Shown here one piece after another: positions 17,649-28,097 of a stretch of DNA of 64,000 bases. Under the pieces are notes generated by a model. It was given only the letters and a program-made list of their open reading frames with translations. It did not search any database and was not told where the DNA came from. Origin of the DNA: Peribacillus sp. ACCC06369 (lineage in GTDB: Bacteria > Bacillota > Bacilli > Bacillales > DSM-1321); the NCBI RefSeq assembly GCF_030348945.1, contig NZ_JAUCEN010000002.1:2666001-2730000 (forward strand). Reading direction: 5' to 3'. Each line of letters begins with the position of its first letter. Position 1 is the first letter of the stretch. The position numbers and the translations under genes are program-made.

Positions 17649-18710
17649 TTGGAATTAAAAATTGGATCACATGACATAGACTTCCACCAATTGATAGAAT
17701 ACTCCCTAAATTCAATTTGGATTGTTGGAGAAGAAGGGAAAATCTTATTCTGTAATAGAGCTTGTTTGGAATTGCTAAAGTTAGATTCTCCTGAGGACAT
17801 TTTATATAAAGACTTGTACGCTTTTCTTCCACCAGAAATCCATGCTGGTTGTAAAGAACGATTAAATAGGGTTCTCGAAAATCAAGAAATAGTTGAACTG
17901 GCAGAACAAAAAATGATTTGTGGTGATGGAGAGATCATCAATATTGAAGTTACAGCTGCCCCTTTTTATTTAAAAGACATGGCCTTGGCTCAAGTCATTA
18001 TTCGAAACATTACAGATCGTAAAAGAGCAGAAAGAGCAGAGATTCTTTTGAAAGAAAGAGTGAAATTAGCATCAATCGGTCAAATAGCCGCAGGGATTGT
18101 TCATGAAGTTAAAAACCCTCTTACAACAGTAAAGGGATTTTTACAGCTATTAAAAGAATCCCAGCCTCATCCTTATATTGATACGATTGAAACTGAATTA
18201 GAAAAAGCGTTAGAAACTCTGCAGAATTTATTACAAGTTTCTAAACCAGATTTACATGAGGAACCTATTGTTCCCATTGATTTATGTAAGGAGTTAGCTT
18301 CTATTTTGTTTTTATTCCAAGAACAACTTTATAAGGTGGAAATAGAATGGGCTTTAAGGGATACAGAGAGAAAAGTTGTTGGAAAGAGAAATTTATTTCT
18401 AAAAGCCTTTTTTAACCTGTTGAAGAATGCAATTGAGGCAATGGATGAGATTCAAGGCAAGCGGAAAATAAGAATTGAACATTATTATAAAAATGGACAA
18501 ATTCATATAAAAGTGAGTGATACAGGAGTAGGGATATCTGAAGATAAATTAAAGATGCTAGGAACACCTTTCTTTTCCACCAAAAGCGAAGGAACAGGTT
18601 TAGGTCTAACTCAAGTATTTACAACGATACACAAACATGGAGGAAATATCTCAGTTCAAAGTGTAGTTGGAAAAGGAACTACCTTTCATGTTCAGCTTCC
18701 TGTTAAATAA
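17649..18710 (+). CDS. orphan PAS-domain sensor histidine kinase (sporulation-kinase type)
   Basis: A soluble kinase of about 353 residues. A PAS domain (about 10-125, YSLNSIWIVGEEGKILFCNR) precedes the dimerisation/phosphoacceptor helix with AAGIVHEVKNPLTTVKGF. The ATPase domain holds an N box (FFNLLKNAIEAM), a G1 box (VSDTGVGISEDK) and a G2 box (GTGLGL). No transmembrane segment and no response regulator is adjacent. The layout resembles B. subtilis KinA/KinE-type kinases that feed Spo0F, so phosphorelay input is plausible but unproven. The TTG at 17649 is taken as start because GGAG (17637-17640) is 8 nt away; the GTG at 17640 overlaps that site. Confidence 0.85.
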   Translation: MELKIGSHDIDFHQLIEYSLNSIWIVGEEGKILFCNRACLELLKLDSPEDILYKDLYAFLPPEIHAGCKERLNRVLENQEIVELAEQKMICGDGEIINIEVTAAPFYLKDMALAQVIIRNITDRKRAERAEILLKERVKLASIGQIAAGIVHEVKNPLTTVKGFLQLLKESQPHPYIDTIETELEKALETLQNLLQVSKPDLHEEPIVPIDLCKELASILFLFQEQLYKVEIEWALRDTERKVVGKRNLFLKAFFNLLKNAIEAMDEIQGKRKIRIEHYYKNGQIHIKVSDTGVGISEDKLKMLGTPFFSTKSEGTGLGLTQVFTTIHKHGGNISVQSVVGKGTTFHVQLPVK

Positions 18711-18728
18711 AAAAGGTTTTCTATATAA

Positions 18729-18986
18729 TTAATAACGATAGTTTTTCCATGCGTTTTGCCTTGAATTACTTTGCTGCCATATGAAAGCCTTGTCACCAAA
18801 AGAAGGAATGATTGTGTGGTAACTCATGACTTCGAACCCAACACTCCCGATAGTCCGTCCTATACTCCAATAAATGAGCGGGGCATCGTCCGGTGAATTG
18901 GATTGACAAACAAGTACGCCATCATTTTCAAGGAAACTGTAGTCATTTAGTAAACAGATATTACTGCTGTTAATCTGGTTATCCAT
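18729..18986 (-). pseudogene. remnant of a spermidine-synthase-like gene (C-terminal part)
   Basis: About 65 residues look like the end of a SAM-fold aminopropyltransferase: NDGVLVCQSNSPDDAPLIYW, SIGRTIGSVGFEVMSYHTI and IPSFGD. In relatives the last segment continues as a W-G-F strand; here the frame derails after GDKAF and stops. A matching FSYGSK continuation exists in a neighbouring frame, so a small deletion is likely. The N-terminal half with the substrate-binding Asp residues is absent, so this is a gene fragment. Confidence 0.6.
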
Positions 18987-19042
18987 TGTACATAAAACAG
19001 AACAAGCAAAGAATCAAACCACAGAAGGTTATTTGTTCTAAA

Positions 19043-19090
19043 AAAATAGATGACTTCCTGATCAGAATCGAACAGGAAGTCATCTATTTT
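19043..19090. terminator. terminator at the end of the beta-glucoside operon
   Basis: A perfect 18-bp stem (19043-19060 with 19073-19090), a 12-nt loop, and A/T tracts at both ends. It is placed to end the leftward operon whose last gene stops at 19208. Confidence 0.88.
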
Positions 19091-19207
19091 GAATTATTAA
19101 TTTAGAATGTAATAACTTGTAATTCCGAGGTCATCCTTTCCTGCTAAAAAACTTTTCAGAATCATCCTCTGTAAAGATTACCTGTAAAAACATCCCATTG
19201 ATTCAAT

Positions 19208-20536
19208 TCAAGATTTCACTTCATTAAAAAATTGTGGCAGGTCTTCCTTGTGCGCTTCGAGCATTTCATCCAATATTTTTTTGGCGATGGTATCTGATGG
19301 TACCAAAGGATTTATGGTCATCGCCACCAAAGCTGTATGATAATCTCCTGTGACAGCCGCTTCAGCAGCCATTCTTTCAAAAGATTTAATTTGCTGGACC
19401 AATCCCCGGACTGCCACTGGCAGGTCGCCGATGGCAATCGGTCTTGGCCCCTCTTTGGTGATCACACAGTTAATCTCAATGGCCGATTCATCTGGAATAC
19501 TCGCTATCGCTCCGTTATTGCGTGTATTGACTGGCTGTATATCCCGTTTATCATTATAAATCGAATTGATGAGGCTGCAGGCAGCTTCGCTGTAATACGC
19601 TCCACCGCGTTTTTCCAGTTGAGGTGGTTTAACATTAAGTTCAGGATCCTTATACAACTCGAAAAGTTCTTTTTCCAGTTGTTGAACGACCTCTGCCCGC
19701 GTTCCATTTGTTGCTGAAGATTCCTTTTCTTCGGCGAGCATTTCATCGGTCTTGTAATAATAACGATGGTATCCGCAAGGAATAATGCCCATCCCTTTAA
19801 TGAAATCACGATCCCAGGCAAAGCCCGCAATGTTTTTCATCGTCATTCCATTTTCCGGATTCCCAAGAGCCGTTATTACTTTATCCTTCAGGCTTTTTCC
19901 GTCCACATATACATCTAATCCGAATACCATATGATTCAATCCGGCAAAATCTACTTGGACCCTGTCTGGCTCTACATTCAGAGCTTTTGCTATACCCATT
20001 TTCATCCCGATGGGAACGTTGCATAAACCCACAACCTTTTTGATATTGCTATATCTTAAGACTGCCTCCGTAACCATTCCAGCTGGATTGGTGAAGTTCA
20101 CAAGCCAGGCATCCGGACAAAGCTCCTCCATATCCCTGCAGATTTCAAGTATGACTGGTATGGTCCTAAGTCCTTTGAAGAGACCTCCTGGCCCATTTGT
20201 CTCCTGTCCGATTACATCATATTTTAACGGAATCCTTTCATCCTTAGCTCTTGCGTCAAGTAATCCGACCCGGAATTGGGTCGTTACAAAATCTGCATCC
20301 TTCAATGCTTCGCGCCTGTTAAGCGTTAAGTGGATATCGATTGGCAGACCTGCCTTTTCAACCATTCTTCTTGCAAGATTCCCTACGATTTCCAGTTTTT
20401 CATTTCCCTTGTTAATGTCAACGAGCCAGATTTCACTAACGGGAAGTTCGTCATACCGTTTGATAAAACCTTCAATCAGTTCCGGCGTGTAGCTGGAACC
20501 CCCGCCTATTGTCACGATTTTTATACCATTCTTCAA
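19208..20536 (-). CDS. 6-phospho-beta-glucosidase, glycoside hydrolase family 4
   Basis: A 442-residue NAD- and metal-dependent hydrolase that would cleave PTS-phosphorylated beta-glucosides in the cytoplasm. The N-terminal Rossmann loop is VTIGGGSSYTPELI (about residues 8-21). The GH4 metal ligands appear in VVGLCNVPIGM (Cys) and GLNHMVFG (His). The relatives are LicH, CelF and ChbF. The start TTG overlaps the IIA stop by four bases, so the two are translationally coupled. The operon also holds a GH1 enzyme for the same kind of substrate, which hints at two different sugars or linkages. Confidence 0.92.
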   Translation of the reverse strand: MKNGIKIVTIGGGSSYTPELIEGFIKRYDELPVSEIWLVDINKGNEKLEIVGNLARRMVEKAGLPIDIHLTLNRREALKDADFVTTQFRVGLLDARAKDERIPLKYDVIGQETNGPGGLFKGLRTIPVILEICRDMEELCPDAWLVNFTNPAGMVTEAVLRYSNIKKVVGLCNVPIGMKMGIAKALNVEPDRVQVDFAGLNHMVFGLDVYVDGKSLKDKVITALGNPENGMTMKNIAGFAWDRDFIKGMGIIPCGYHRYYYKTDEMLAEEKESSATNGTRAEVVQQLEKELFELYKDPELNVKPPQLEKRGGAYYSEAACSLINSIYNDKRDIQPVNTRNNGAIASIPDESAIEINCVITKEGPRPIAIGDLPVAVRGLVQQIKSFERMAAEAAVTGDYHTALVAMTINPLVPSDTIAKKILDEMLEAHKEDLPQFFNEVKS

Positions 20537-20868
20537 AATGACACCCCACCATTCTTATTTTGTCTCATTTCCCGATACATTCTGATCATTTCCGCTACTA
20601 GGTCACTTATCGTCTCGGCACTCATCATTTGATCCTCTGCATGCATAAGAAGAAGGGAGATTTCCACCTTTTGACCTGATGCCTCCTGCTGGATAAGCCC
20701 TGCATGGGCATGGTGGCCTTCAAGCATATGAGTCCGGGATTCTTTCAGTTTTTTCTCGGCCGATTCATACCTTCCATCTCTTGCCTCATACAAAGCTTCC
20801 ATGATCAAGCTCTTTGCGGTTCCTACATTGCTGATAATTTGAAATGCTACAGCTTCCATTCCTTCCAT
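20533..20868 (-). CDS. PTS lactose/cellobiose-family IIA component
   Basis: A 111-residue helical phosphocarrier that accepts phosphate from HPr and passes it to IIB. The segment HMLEGHHAHAGLIQQEASGQ carries the active-site His region and LLLMHAEDQMM the conserved C-terminal motif. The start ATG at 20868 is preferred over an earlier one because it follows GAAGGGAATAGAC and lies just after the ROK stop at 20871. The longer frame upstream overlaps the ROK gene and has no family features. Confidence 0.92.
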   Translation of the reverse strand: MEGMEAVAFQIISNVGTAKSLIMEALYEARDGRYESAEKKLKESRTHMLEGHHAHAGLIQQEASGQKVEISLLLMHAEDQMMSAETISDLVAEMIRMYREMRQNKNGGVSF

Positions 20869-20870
20869 GT

Positions 20871-21773
20871 CTATTCCCTTCTTCCTTGTTGTACATATGT
20901 TTGCAGATGATGAAACAGGGCACCAATCATGCCTGCATCGTTGTTCAAATGGCATGATTCAATACACGATCCATTTATATAACGATTTAATGATTCAACT
21001 CTTCTTCTGAGCTCTGGTATCAATCCTTCCCTTGCACTTACAGCCCCGCCAATCAAGATCTTGCTAGGATTGAACATGAAATACAGATTATGGATGCCGA
21101 TTGCAAGGCTATCATAGAAGCGTTCAACTTCTTCCAAAGCTATAGGGTCACGAGTTTCATAAGCTTGAAAAACATCCTCGCCCGTTACATCTGCAGTCAC
21201 TATCCCTTTATATTTGGCATACCGTTCCCTCATGCCTGATATGGATCCATTCCAGCTCAATGTATTTTTAAAAGCTGAGTCATTTTTAGTACCATGGGTA
21301 ATCATGAATCCAAATTCACCGGCACCAAAGGAAATGCCTCGATATAATTGATTATTAAGGAAAACCGCTCCGCCAACCCCTGTACCGACCGTCATGCAGA
21401 TAAAGTGTTCAATATCCTGTGCGTTACCCTTCCATTTCTCGGCGAGAGCCACACAATTCACATCATTCTCCACAGTGACAGGGAGATTCGTCAGTTCTTC
21501 CATATATGTTTTAATGTTGAAACCATCAAAATCCTTGATGGCTCCTCCCATTTCAATAAAACCAGTCTGGTTATTTACAAAGCCTGGAGCACTGATGGCG
21601 ATTCCTCTTAAACTAGGAAAAATGGAGACTTTAGTTAAGATCGCTTGAAGGATGGCCCCCCCGTTGTTACGGACCGTTGGAAATCTTCCTTTTTCCAAAA
21701 TATCTCCTGATTCGGTCAGTAATCCGTATTTTATTTCTGTTCCCCCTATGTCAAAGGCTAGGTAGTTGGACAT
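20871..21773 (-). CDS. ROK-family sugar kinase (beta-glucoside kinase-like)
   Basis: A 300-residue actin-fold kinase. The phosphate loop is FDIGGTEIKYGLL (residues 7-19). A second nucleotide loop is MTVGTGVGGAVFLN near 148-161. The usual ROK zinc motif CxCGxxGC is not obvious, so this could be a BglK/BglA-type enzyme that lacks the zinc site. BglK-type ROK proteins phosphorylate cellobiose or other beta-glucosides at the 6' position, which would supply substrate for the GH1 and GH4 enzymes even without the PTS. It lies between the unknown 78-residue gene and IIA. Confidence 0.85.
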   Translation of the reverse strand: MSNYLAFDIGGTEIKYGLLTESGDILEKGRFPTVRNNGGAILQAILTKVSIFPSLRGIAISAPGFVNNQTGFIEMGGAIKDFDGFNIKTYMEELTNLPVTVENDVNCVALAEKWKGNAQDIEHFICMTVGTGVGGAVFLNNQLYRGISFGAGEFGFMITHGTKNDSAFKNTLSWNGSISGMRERYAKYKGIVTADVTGEDVFQAYETRDPIALEEVERFYDSLAIGIHNLYFMFNPSKILIGGAVSAREGLIPELRRRVESLNRYINGSCIESCHLNNDAGMIGALFHHLQTYVQQGRRE

Positions 21774-21789
21774 GATATACTGTCTCCCT

Positions 21790-22026
21790 CTACTGAATTT
21801 TTTTAATCGAATAATATAGACCAGGGCCGAACTTGGATTGCTGAAAGACCTGTTTAAGGTGCTTCACCGCTTCCTCCCCCGGGAGGGCAGTCATTGCTTC
21901 AAATACAGCCTGAACCCGATTTGAGGATAGAAGGGTTGTTTTTATGCGTTCGTCTTTATATTCCGAGAAGAAATCACAAAGATATGATATCTGTCCGGAA
22001 TTCATTTGAATTTGATAAGTACTCAT
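21790..22026 (-). CDS. small protein of unknown function inside the PTS operon
   Basis: A 78-residue protein that I do not recognise. It starts with ATG after AAAGGAGAATGC, 12 bp after the IIC stop, and ends 16 bp before the ROK start, so it is certainly translated as part of the operon. It is mixed alpha/beta without a membrane segment or Cys pair. Visible stretches are QISYLCDFFSEYKDERIKTT and LPGEEAVKHLKQVFQQ. A regulatory or accessory role for the PTS is only a guess. Confidence 0.75.
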   Translation of the reverse strand: MSTYQIQMNSGQISYLCDFFSEYKDERIKTTLLSSNRVQAVFEAMTALPGEEAVKHLKQVFQQSKFGPGLYYSIKKIQ

Positions 22027-22038
22027 GCATTCTCCTTT

Positions 22039-23385
22039 CTAAGCAGGTAAATCGTTATTGCCGGCATCCGTTGATTGCTGTATGGCTGCAGCCTTATTCG
22101 AAGCGAGCACAAACGGAAGATAGACAACGGTTGAAACAGCCAGACAGACGAACCCGAGAATCAGGGCCATCCAGTTTCCGCCAGTACCGAAGAATGCAAT
22201 AAGTGGACCAGGCGTCGTCCACGGCACAGTATAGGCTATCGGCGGTATCAGCTCTGTTGTGATCGCGATATACCCGATCAAGATGTTTACTGCCGGCACC
22301 AGGATGAATGGGAAGATCAAAATTGGATTAAGTACGACCGGCAATCCAAAAATGATCGGTTCATTGATATTGAAGATGCCTGGTGCAATGGAAAGCTTTC
22401 CGATATCGCGATAATCCTTTCTTCTTGATGCGATGAAAATGGCAATGATCAATCCCAGGGTCATGCCTGATCCACCGTAATTGGCGAAAGCATCATTGAT
22501 AGCCCACGTAACAGGGTATGGAGCTCCCCATGCCGATCCATGTGCAGCGACATAGTTCAGGTTCTCAAGCGTTGCCTCCGCAAACATCCCTTCCCTGATT
22601 GCGGCAACTGTATTAGGACCATGAATCCCGAAGACCCAGAGGAGGTTCGATACTATGGCCAGGATAATTAACGAGAATATATTGGTTCCCAAGTTTTTCA
22701 ATGGGGTCTGGATCACTGCATAAATCAATTCATGGATCCCATTTGGGTAGATAGCTAGAATGATTGCATTACCAACTGAGAATAATACTGTAATGATGAC
22801 GATTGGAAAAAGAACCTTGAATGTTCTCGAGATGGCTGGCGGTACGGACGCAGGCATCGTGATTTGAAGGCGTTTCGATTTGGACAATCGGCTGAAGATT
22901 TCGCCCACGAGCAAACCAATGATCATGGCTACGAAGAGGCCTTGTGCCCCCACCCATTGAGTGGAAAGGAAATTCGTCCCTTCAACCACCGTATAAGCGG
23001 GATATACAATGAAGAAAGTGGAAAGGGCAGTTAATCCGCATAGAAGGTCATCCGCCTTCATGGCTAAGGCTATATTCCTGGCAATTAGAAAGACAATGAA
23101 AATGGATAAAATACTGGTTGAACCATTCAATACTGGTGCAAATACCTGCTGGAAATCCGCTAAATTAGGAAATAGCTTATTCAAGAACAGCAACCTTGCA
23201 ATAAAGCCATCCGGAGCCAGCACAGCAAAATTCAATAGAACGATCAATGATCCCGCCAATGTGATGGGAAATGCTAAAATAAACGCATCACGAATAGCGA
23301 CAATATGCCTTTGAGAGTTCAGTTTAGCCGCTACAGGAACAAGGGCTTTTTCCATTACACGCTCAAAACTAGCCATGAATCCCAT
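22039..23385 (-). CDS. PTS cellobiose-family IIC permease
   Basis: A 448-residue membrane permease with about ten hydrophobic segments. Family features are the N-terminal RHIVAIRDAFILAFPITLAG, WVFGIHGPN, and the substrate motif PGIFNINEPIIFGLPVVLNP near residues 335-355. It imports and phosphorylates cellobiose or related beta-glucosides with IIA and IIB. The ATG follows GGGGGTATATT. IIB lies 33 bp upstream on the same strand. Confidence 0.95.
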   Translation of the reverse strand: MGFMASFERVMEKALVPVAAKLNSQRHIVAIRDAFILAFPITLAGSLIVLLNFAVLAPDGFIARLLFLNKLFPNLADFQQVFAPVLNGSTSILSIFIVFLIARNIALAMKADDLLCGLTALSTFFIVYPAYTVVEGTNFLSTQWVGAQGLFVAMIIGLLVGEIFSRLSKSKRLQITMPASVPPAISRTFKVLFPIVIITVLFSVGNAIILAIYPNGIHELIYAVIQTPLKNLGTNIFSLIILAIVSNLLWVFGIHGPNTVAAIREGMFAEATLENLNYVAAHGSAWGAPYPVTWAINDAFANYGGSGMTLGLIIAIFIASRRKDYRDIGKLSIAPGIFNINEPIIFGLPVVLNPILIFPFILVPAVNILIGYIAITTELIPPIAYTVPWTTPGPLIAFFGTGGNWMALILGFVCLAVSTVVYLPFVLASNKAAAIQQSTDAGNNDLPA

Positions 23386-23418
23386 AATATACCCCCTAAA
23401 TCTATTGTTTTTTTTGTT

Positions 23419-23730
23419 TTATTGATTTTGGTCAATAAGCTCTAAAGCCCGATCGAGGATTGCACTTCCGTTCATTGTTCCATATGCTCTCATTTCTATG
23501 ATTTCTACAGGAACCCTTCCGTCTACAATGGAGTCCACCTGTGCTTTTTGATACCTGACCTGAGGACCCAATAACACGACGTCCACTTCCTCCGCGGCTT
23601 TGCTGCATTCCGAAATGGGCAAGGCAACAATATCGATGGCTATGCCCCTAGCCTTTGCAGCGTCATTCATTTTATTAACCAGCAAGCTGGTGGACATTCC
23701 AGCTGCGCATACCAATAGGATTTTTTTCAT
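23419..23730 (-). CDS. PTS lactose/cellobiose-family IIB component
   Basis: A 103-residue cytoplasmic phosphocarrier. The phospho-accepting Cys 8 lies in the loop LLVCAAGMSTS. Length and motif fit CelA/ChbB-type IIB. The start follows AAAGGAGGAATA. It lies between the GH1 gene and IIC in an operon order common in Bacillaceae. Confidence 0.95.
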   Translation of the reverse strand: MKKILLVCAAGMSTSLLVNKMNDAAKARGIAIDIVALPISECSKAAEEVDVVLLGPQVRYQKAQVDSIVDGRVPVEIIEMRAYGTMNGSAILDRALELIDQNQ

Positions 23731-23757
23731 TCATTATTCCTCCTTTTGTATAATAGA

Positions 23758-25260
<1,503 letters not shown>

Positions 25261-25324
25261 TCACCCTTTCTGTTTTTTGTGACGTCAGTTGTCATCTGTT
25301 ACATAAAAGAAACAGGATGTTACT

Positions 25325-26044
25325 CTATATTTTGTATATTTCCTTTGCAATCGCCTCTAAAAGATAAACGACCGGAATTTGAGTCGTTATATTAGATTTA
25401 CCGCTGTATTCCTCTGTTACGAAATAGGATATATTCAAATCGGAAATCCTTGCAATCGTACTGACTTTATTATTTGTTATGCTGACAATGGTACTGCCCT
25501 CTTCTTTTAAACATTTGATAAGCTCAATGATCTCGGACGTTTCTCCAGATACGCTCAAAGCAATGGTTACACTGTTACTTGAATACTTCGAATGGATTGG
25601 AAAGAAAGGATCCTTTATGTATAAGGAGGATTTCCCAAGACTGGAAACATAGCGCGATCCATATTCAGCCATAATACCCGAGCTCCCAATTCCAAGAAAA
25701 ATGACACTATCCGCTTTGGAAATCAACCTCGCCGTTTCTTGGATATAGGATTCGAAGCTTCCCTTTAGCGTCCTCTCTACAAATTCCGACAGAGAATGCT
25801 GGGTACTCTTTAGCTTGACATGCTGTTTCTCGCTTATATACATCTTAAGCTTCACTTTAAATTCCGAGTAACCAGCGCAATCAACCTTCCTGCAAAAACG
25901 AAGGATGGTGGAGGTAGAAACATGTGTCTCATCTGCAAGTTCCCTTATCCTCATATATGTGACCTTTTCTGCGTTTTTGGTAATATAACCATACAACGAG
26001 CATTCCAATTCATTAAAAGATGCAATGGCTTCTCTAGTAAACAT
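25325..26044 (-). CDS. RpiR/MurR-family transcriptional regulator
   Basis: A 239-residue regulator with an N-terminal HTH domain (AIASFNELECSLYGYITKNA, RELADETHVSTSTILRFCRK; about residues 7-60) and a C-terminal SIS sugar-phosphate domain (VIFLGIGSSGIMAEYGSRYV near 113-132, ALSVSGETSEIIELIKCLK). It should sense a phosphorylated sugar made by the adjacent PTS and control the operon starting at 25203. Its own ribosome site is AAAAGGAG. It is upstream of and collinear with the operon, with 121 bp between. Confidence 0.93.
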   Translation of the reverse strand: MFTREAIASFNELECSLYGYITKNAEKVTYMRIRELADETHVSTSTILRFCRKVDCAGYSEFKVKLKMYISEKQHVKLKSTQHSLSEFVERTLKGSFESYIQETARLISKADSVIFLGIGSSGIMAEYGSRYVSSLGKSSLYIKDPFFPIHSKYSSNSVTIALSVSGETSEIIELIKCLKEEGSTIVSITNNKVSTIARISDLNISYFVTEEYSGKSNITTQIPVVYLLEAIAKEIYKI

Positions 26045-26252
26045 ATAAAATCTCCTTTTGAGTGTCAGTTAACGACCAAAGTCTCATTTTCATTTTCCAT
26101 ACTTTTATCTATATTTCGATTCCTATGTCATTTCTCCTTTTATTACTTTGAATACATAGTTATTAGGGAGATGATCCTGCTGGATTGTTGAAAAAGCTAA
26201 CTATCGATTTGAATGGCGTGGTCTAAATGCCCTGCGCTCACTCGTAAAATAC

Positions 26253-26289
26253 AAAAAAAGCAATTCACATGTTGTGTAATTGCTTTTTC
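26253..26289. terminator. terminator downstream of the EamA exporter gene
   Basis: AAAAAGCAATTCACA pairs with TGTGTAATTGCTTTTT across a short loop, with one bulge. A/T tracts are at both ends. Of the remaining bases of 26045-26434, a 33-codon open stretch reading YRFEWRGLNALRSLV (about 26190-26235, plus strand) looks like a protein tail, but no family could be named. Confidence 0.7.
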
Positions 26290-26434
26290 AAAAACCTGCT
26301 ATTACCTAAAACCCCCAAAACCGGTTAAGCATTTCGTGAATGTTTTTGCTCCATTCACCTACATGGTAGTTTATTAGTCTAGTATTAAATAACTACAGAT
26401 AGGTTGAATTATTTTGCCCGTTTTACAACTGGCA

Positions 26435-27352
26435 CTACTTGTTTTTTACTATCGATAAAATCGTAATGGTGCTTATAATGCAAAACGTGCCAAACCACTC
26501 GGCAAAACCGAATGTTACATTCAGCCAGATCACGGATATTAAGGTTGCGGATAATGGCTCAACAGAAGCAAATAAACTTACCTCTGAAGCCGTGATGTAT
26601 TTTGTACTTTCCAAATAAAAGTAAAAGGCAATGATCGTACCGAAAATGATGATGAACAAAATCGCTGAAAAAGAAGATAAAGTCCAATTGCCTTCAACTG
26701 CCCACGGAGGATGGATCATACTAAAACAAATACCTCCAATCAACATGCCCCATCCCACAACAATCATTGAACCCCATCTTGAAAGGAGTTTATAAGGTTG
26801 CAATGTATAGAAAGCCAGTGCAAATGCTGATGTTACTCCCCAAAATACTGCCCACCCGGAAATGGAGAGGGTACGTATGCTTCCTCCCGTCACAAGCAAA
26901 AAAGTGCCTAAAATCGCTATGATTACTGCTACACTCACAGTAATGGTGGGAAAACGTTTGGAACGAATGGCTAAATAACAAGTGATCAGGGCCGGCGCTA
27001 AGTATTGTAGGACAGTGGCAGTCGCTGCATTGCCATGTTCAATTGCTGCAAAATAGGTGTATTGAACAGCGAGCATTCCCAGAATAGCAAAAAGGATAAT
27101 TTGAAGCGCATCGTTTTTCGTTTTCCAGATTCCAAAAACCTTCTGTCTATCTTTATTATAAGCGACCCCCAACAGGATTAAGCCTGAAAGCAATAAGCGT
27201 ACCACCGTGAGCCACTCAGGACTGAACCCTTGCCGTTGAAATAGATATTGAGCTGCCGTTCCAGATATTCCCCATAACGCAGCGCCGGTAAGTACCAGGG
27301 AAATCCCTCTTTTTCTTGAAGGTGATACCTCAACTAAACCATCATTACTCAT
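26435..27352 (-). CDS. EamA/DMT-superfamily transporter
   Basis: A 305-residue membrane protein with ten predicted helices arranged as two EamA repeats (about 17-145 and 160-297). The first repeat begins GISLVLTGAALWGISGTAAQ. Members export amino acids, nucleosides or other metabolites; the substrate cannot be read from sequence. The ATG overlaps the end of the GntR gene by 8 bp, so the two are co-translated and the regulator most likely controls the exporter. Confidence 0.9.
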   Translation of the reverse strand: MSNDGLVEVSPSRKRGISLVLTGAALWGISGTAAQYLFQRQGFSPEWLTVVRLLLSGLILLGVAYNKDRQKVFGIWKTKNDALQIILFAILGMLAVQYTYFAAIEHGNAATATVLQYLAPALITCYLAIRSKRFPTITVSVAVIIAILGTFLLVTGGSIRTLSISGWAVFWGVTSAFALAFYTLQPYKLLSRWGSMIVVGWGMLIGGICFSMIHPPWAVEGNWTLSSFSAILFIIIFGTIIAFYFYLESTKYITASEVSLFASVEPLSATLISVIWLNVTFGFAEWFGTFCIISTITILSIVKNK

Positions 27353-28040
27353 TTTTTTCTTCCTCGCTTTTTACACATTCCGTATGGGCTTGAATTCTTA
27401 AAAAGCTTTCTTTCCAATTCTTTTCTATCACTTCAAGCACCTTGGTGAGATTTTTTTGCCTTAAAGCCTGAATGATCTGATTATGCTCATCAATGGAATG
27501 ATGAACATCACTTACCTGATCGAAATAATACAGTTCTATCCGTATAAGTTTTTGTTTTAATCCCGATAGAATCCGCTTTAATTCATCATTTGTAGTAAGA
27601 TTGATGTAAATGGAGTGAAAGTCATTATCTTTCTGGACGGCTACTATTTGATTTCCCTCGTCAATTGCTTTTTTCACTTCATGATTGATGGCTTCCATCT
27701 CCATTAAGTGTTTATCTTCAAAGTTTTCAAAAGCCTGTTTCATAGCTAATTTTTCCAGTGTCCAAACAATGGAATATACATTTAATACCCCATCGAATCG
27801 AATGGGGGAAACAATAGTTGAACGGCTCGGCTTGGTCTCTACAAAACCCTCATCCTCTAGCCTTAATAGTGCTTCTCTAATAGGGGTACGGCTTACTCCT
27901 AATTGTTCGGCTAATTCTTTGTCTCGTAATTGTCGACCTGGCGTGAGTATCCCTTGGACAATCCAATCCCGCAAGATTATGTAAGCTTCTTCACGTACAG
28001 AAGTACGCTTGATTTTTTGTGTTGAATCCGAATGTATCAA
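27345..28040 (-). CDS. GntR-family regulator, FadR/FCD type
   Basis: A 231-residue repressor. The winged HTH spans about residues 20-75 (RDKELAEQLGVSRTPIREAL is the classic GntR helix pair). The all-helical FCD ligand domain follows with its metal-binding His/Asp residues (KDNDFHSIYINL, HHSIDEHNQII). The start is set at TTG 28040, 9 nt after AGGAGG; the frame is open further upstream but lacks a ribosome site and crosses the operator-like repeat at 28075-28097. It heads an operon with the EamA gene. Confidence 0.9.
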   Translation of the reverse strand: MIHSDSTQKIKRTSVREEAYIILRDWIVQGILTPGRQLRDKELAEQLGVSRTPIREALLRLEDEGFVETKPSRSTIVSPIRFDGVLNVYSIVWTLEKLAMKQAFENFEDKHLMEMEAINHEVKKAIDEGNQIVAVQKDNDFHSIYINLTTNDELKRILSGLKQKLIRIELYYFDQVSDVHHSIDEHNQIIQALRQKNLTKVLEVIEKNWKESFLRIQAHTECVKSEEEKNE

Positions 28041-28074
28041 CGGCTTTGTCCTCCTCAAAATACCAATATCTAAT

Positions 28075-28097
28075 ATGCAATATATCACATATTGCAT
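28075..28097. promoter_or_regulatory. probable operator of the GntR regulator
   Basis: A perfect 9-bp inverted repeat ATGCAATAT/ATATTGCAT around a 5-bp centre lies 35 bp upstream of the GntR start. FCD-type GntR proteins bind short palindromes near their own promoter. Autoregulation is inferred. Confidence 0.6.
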
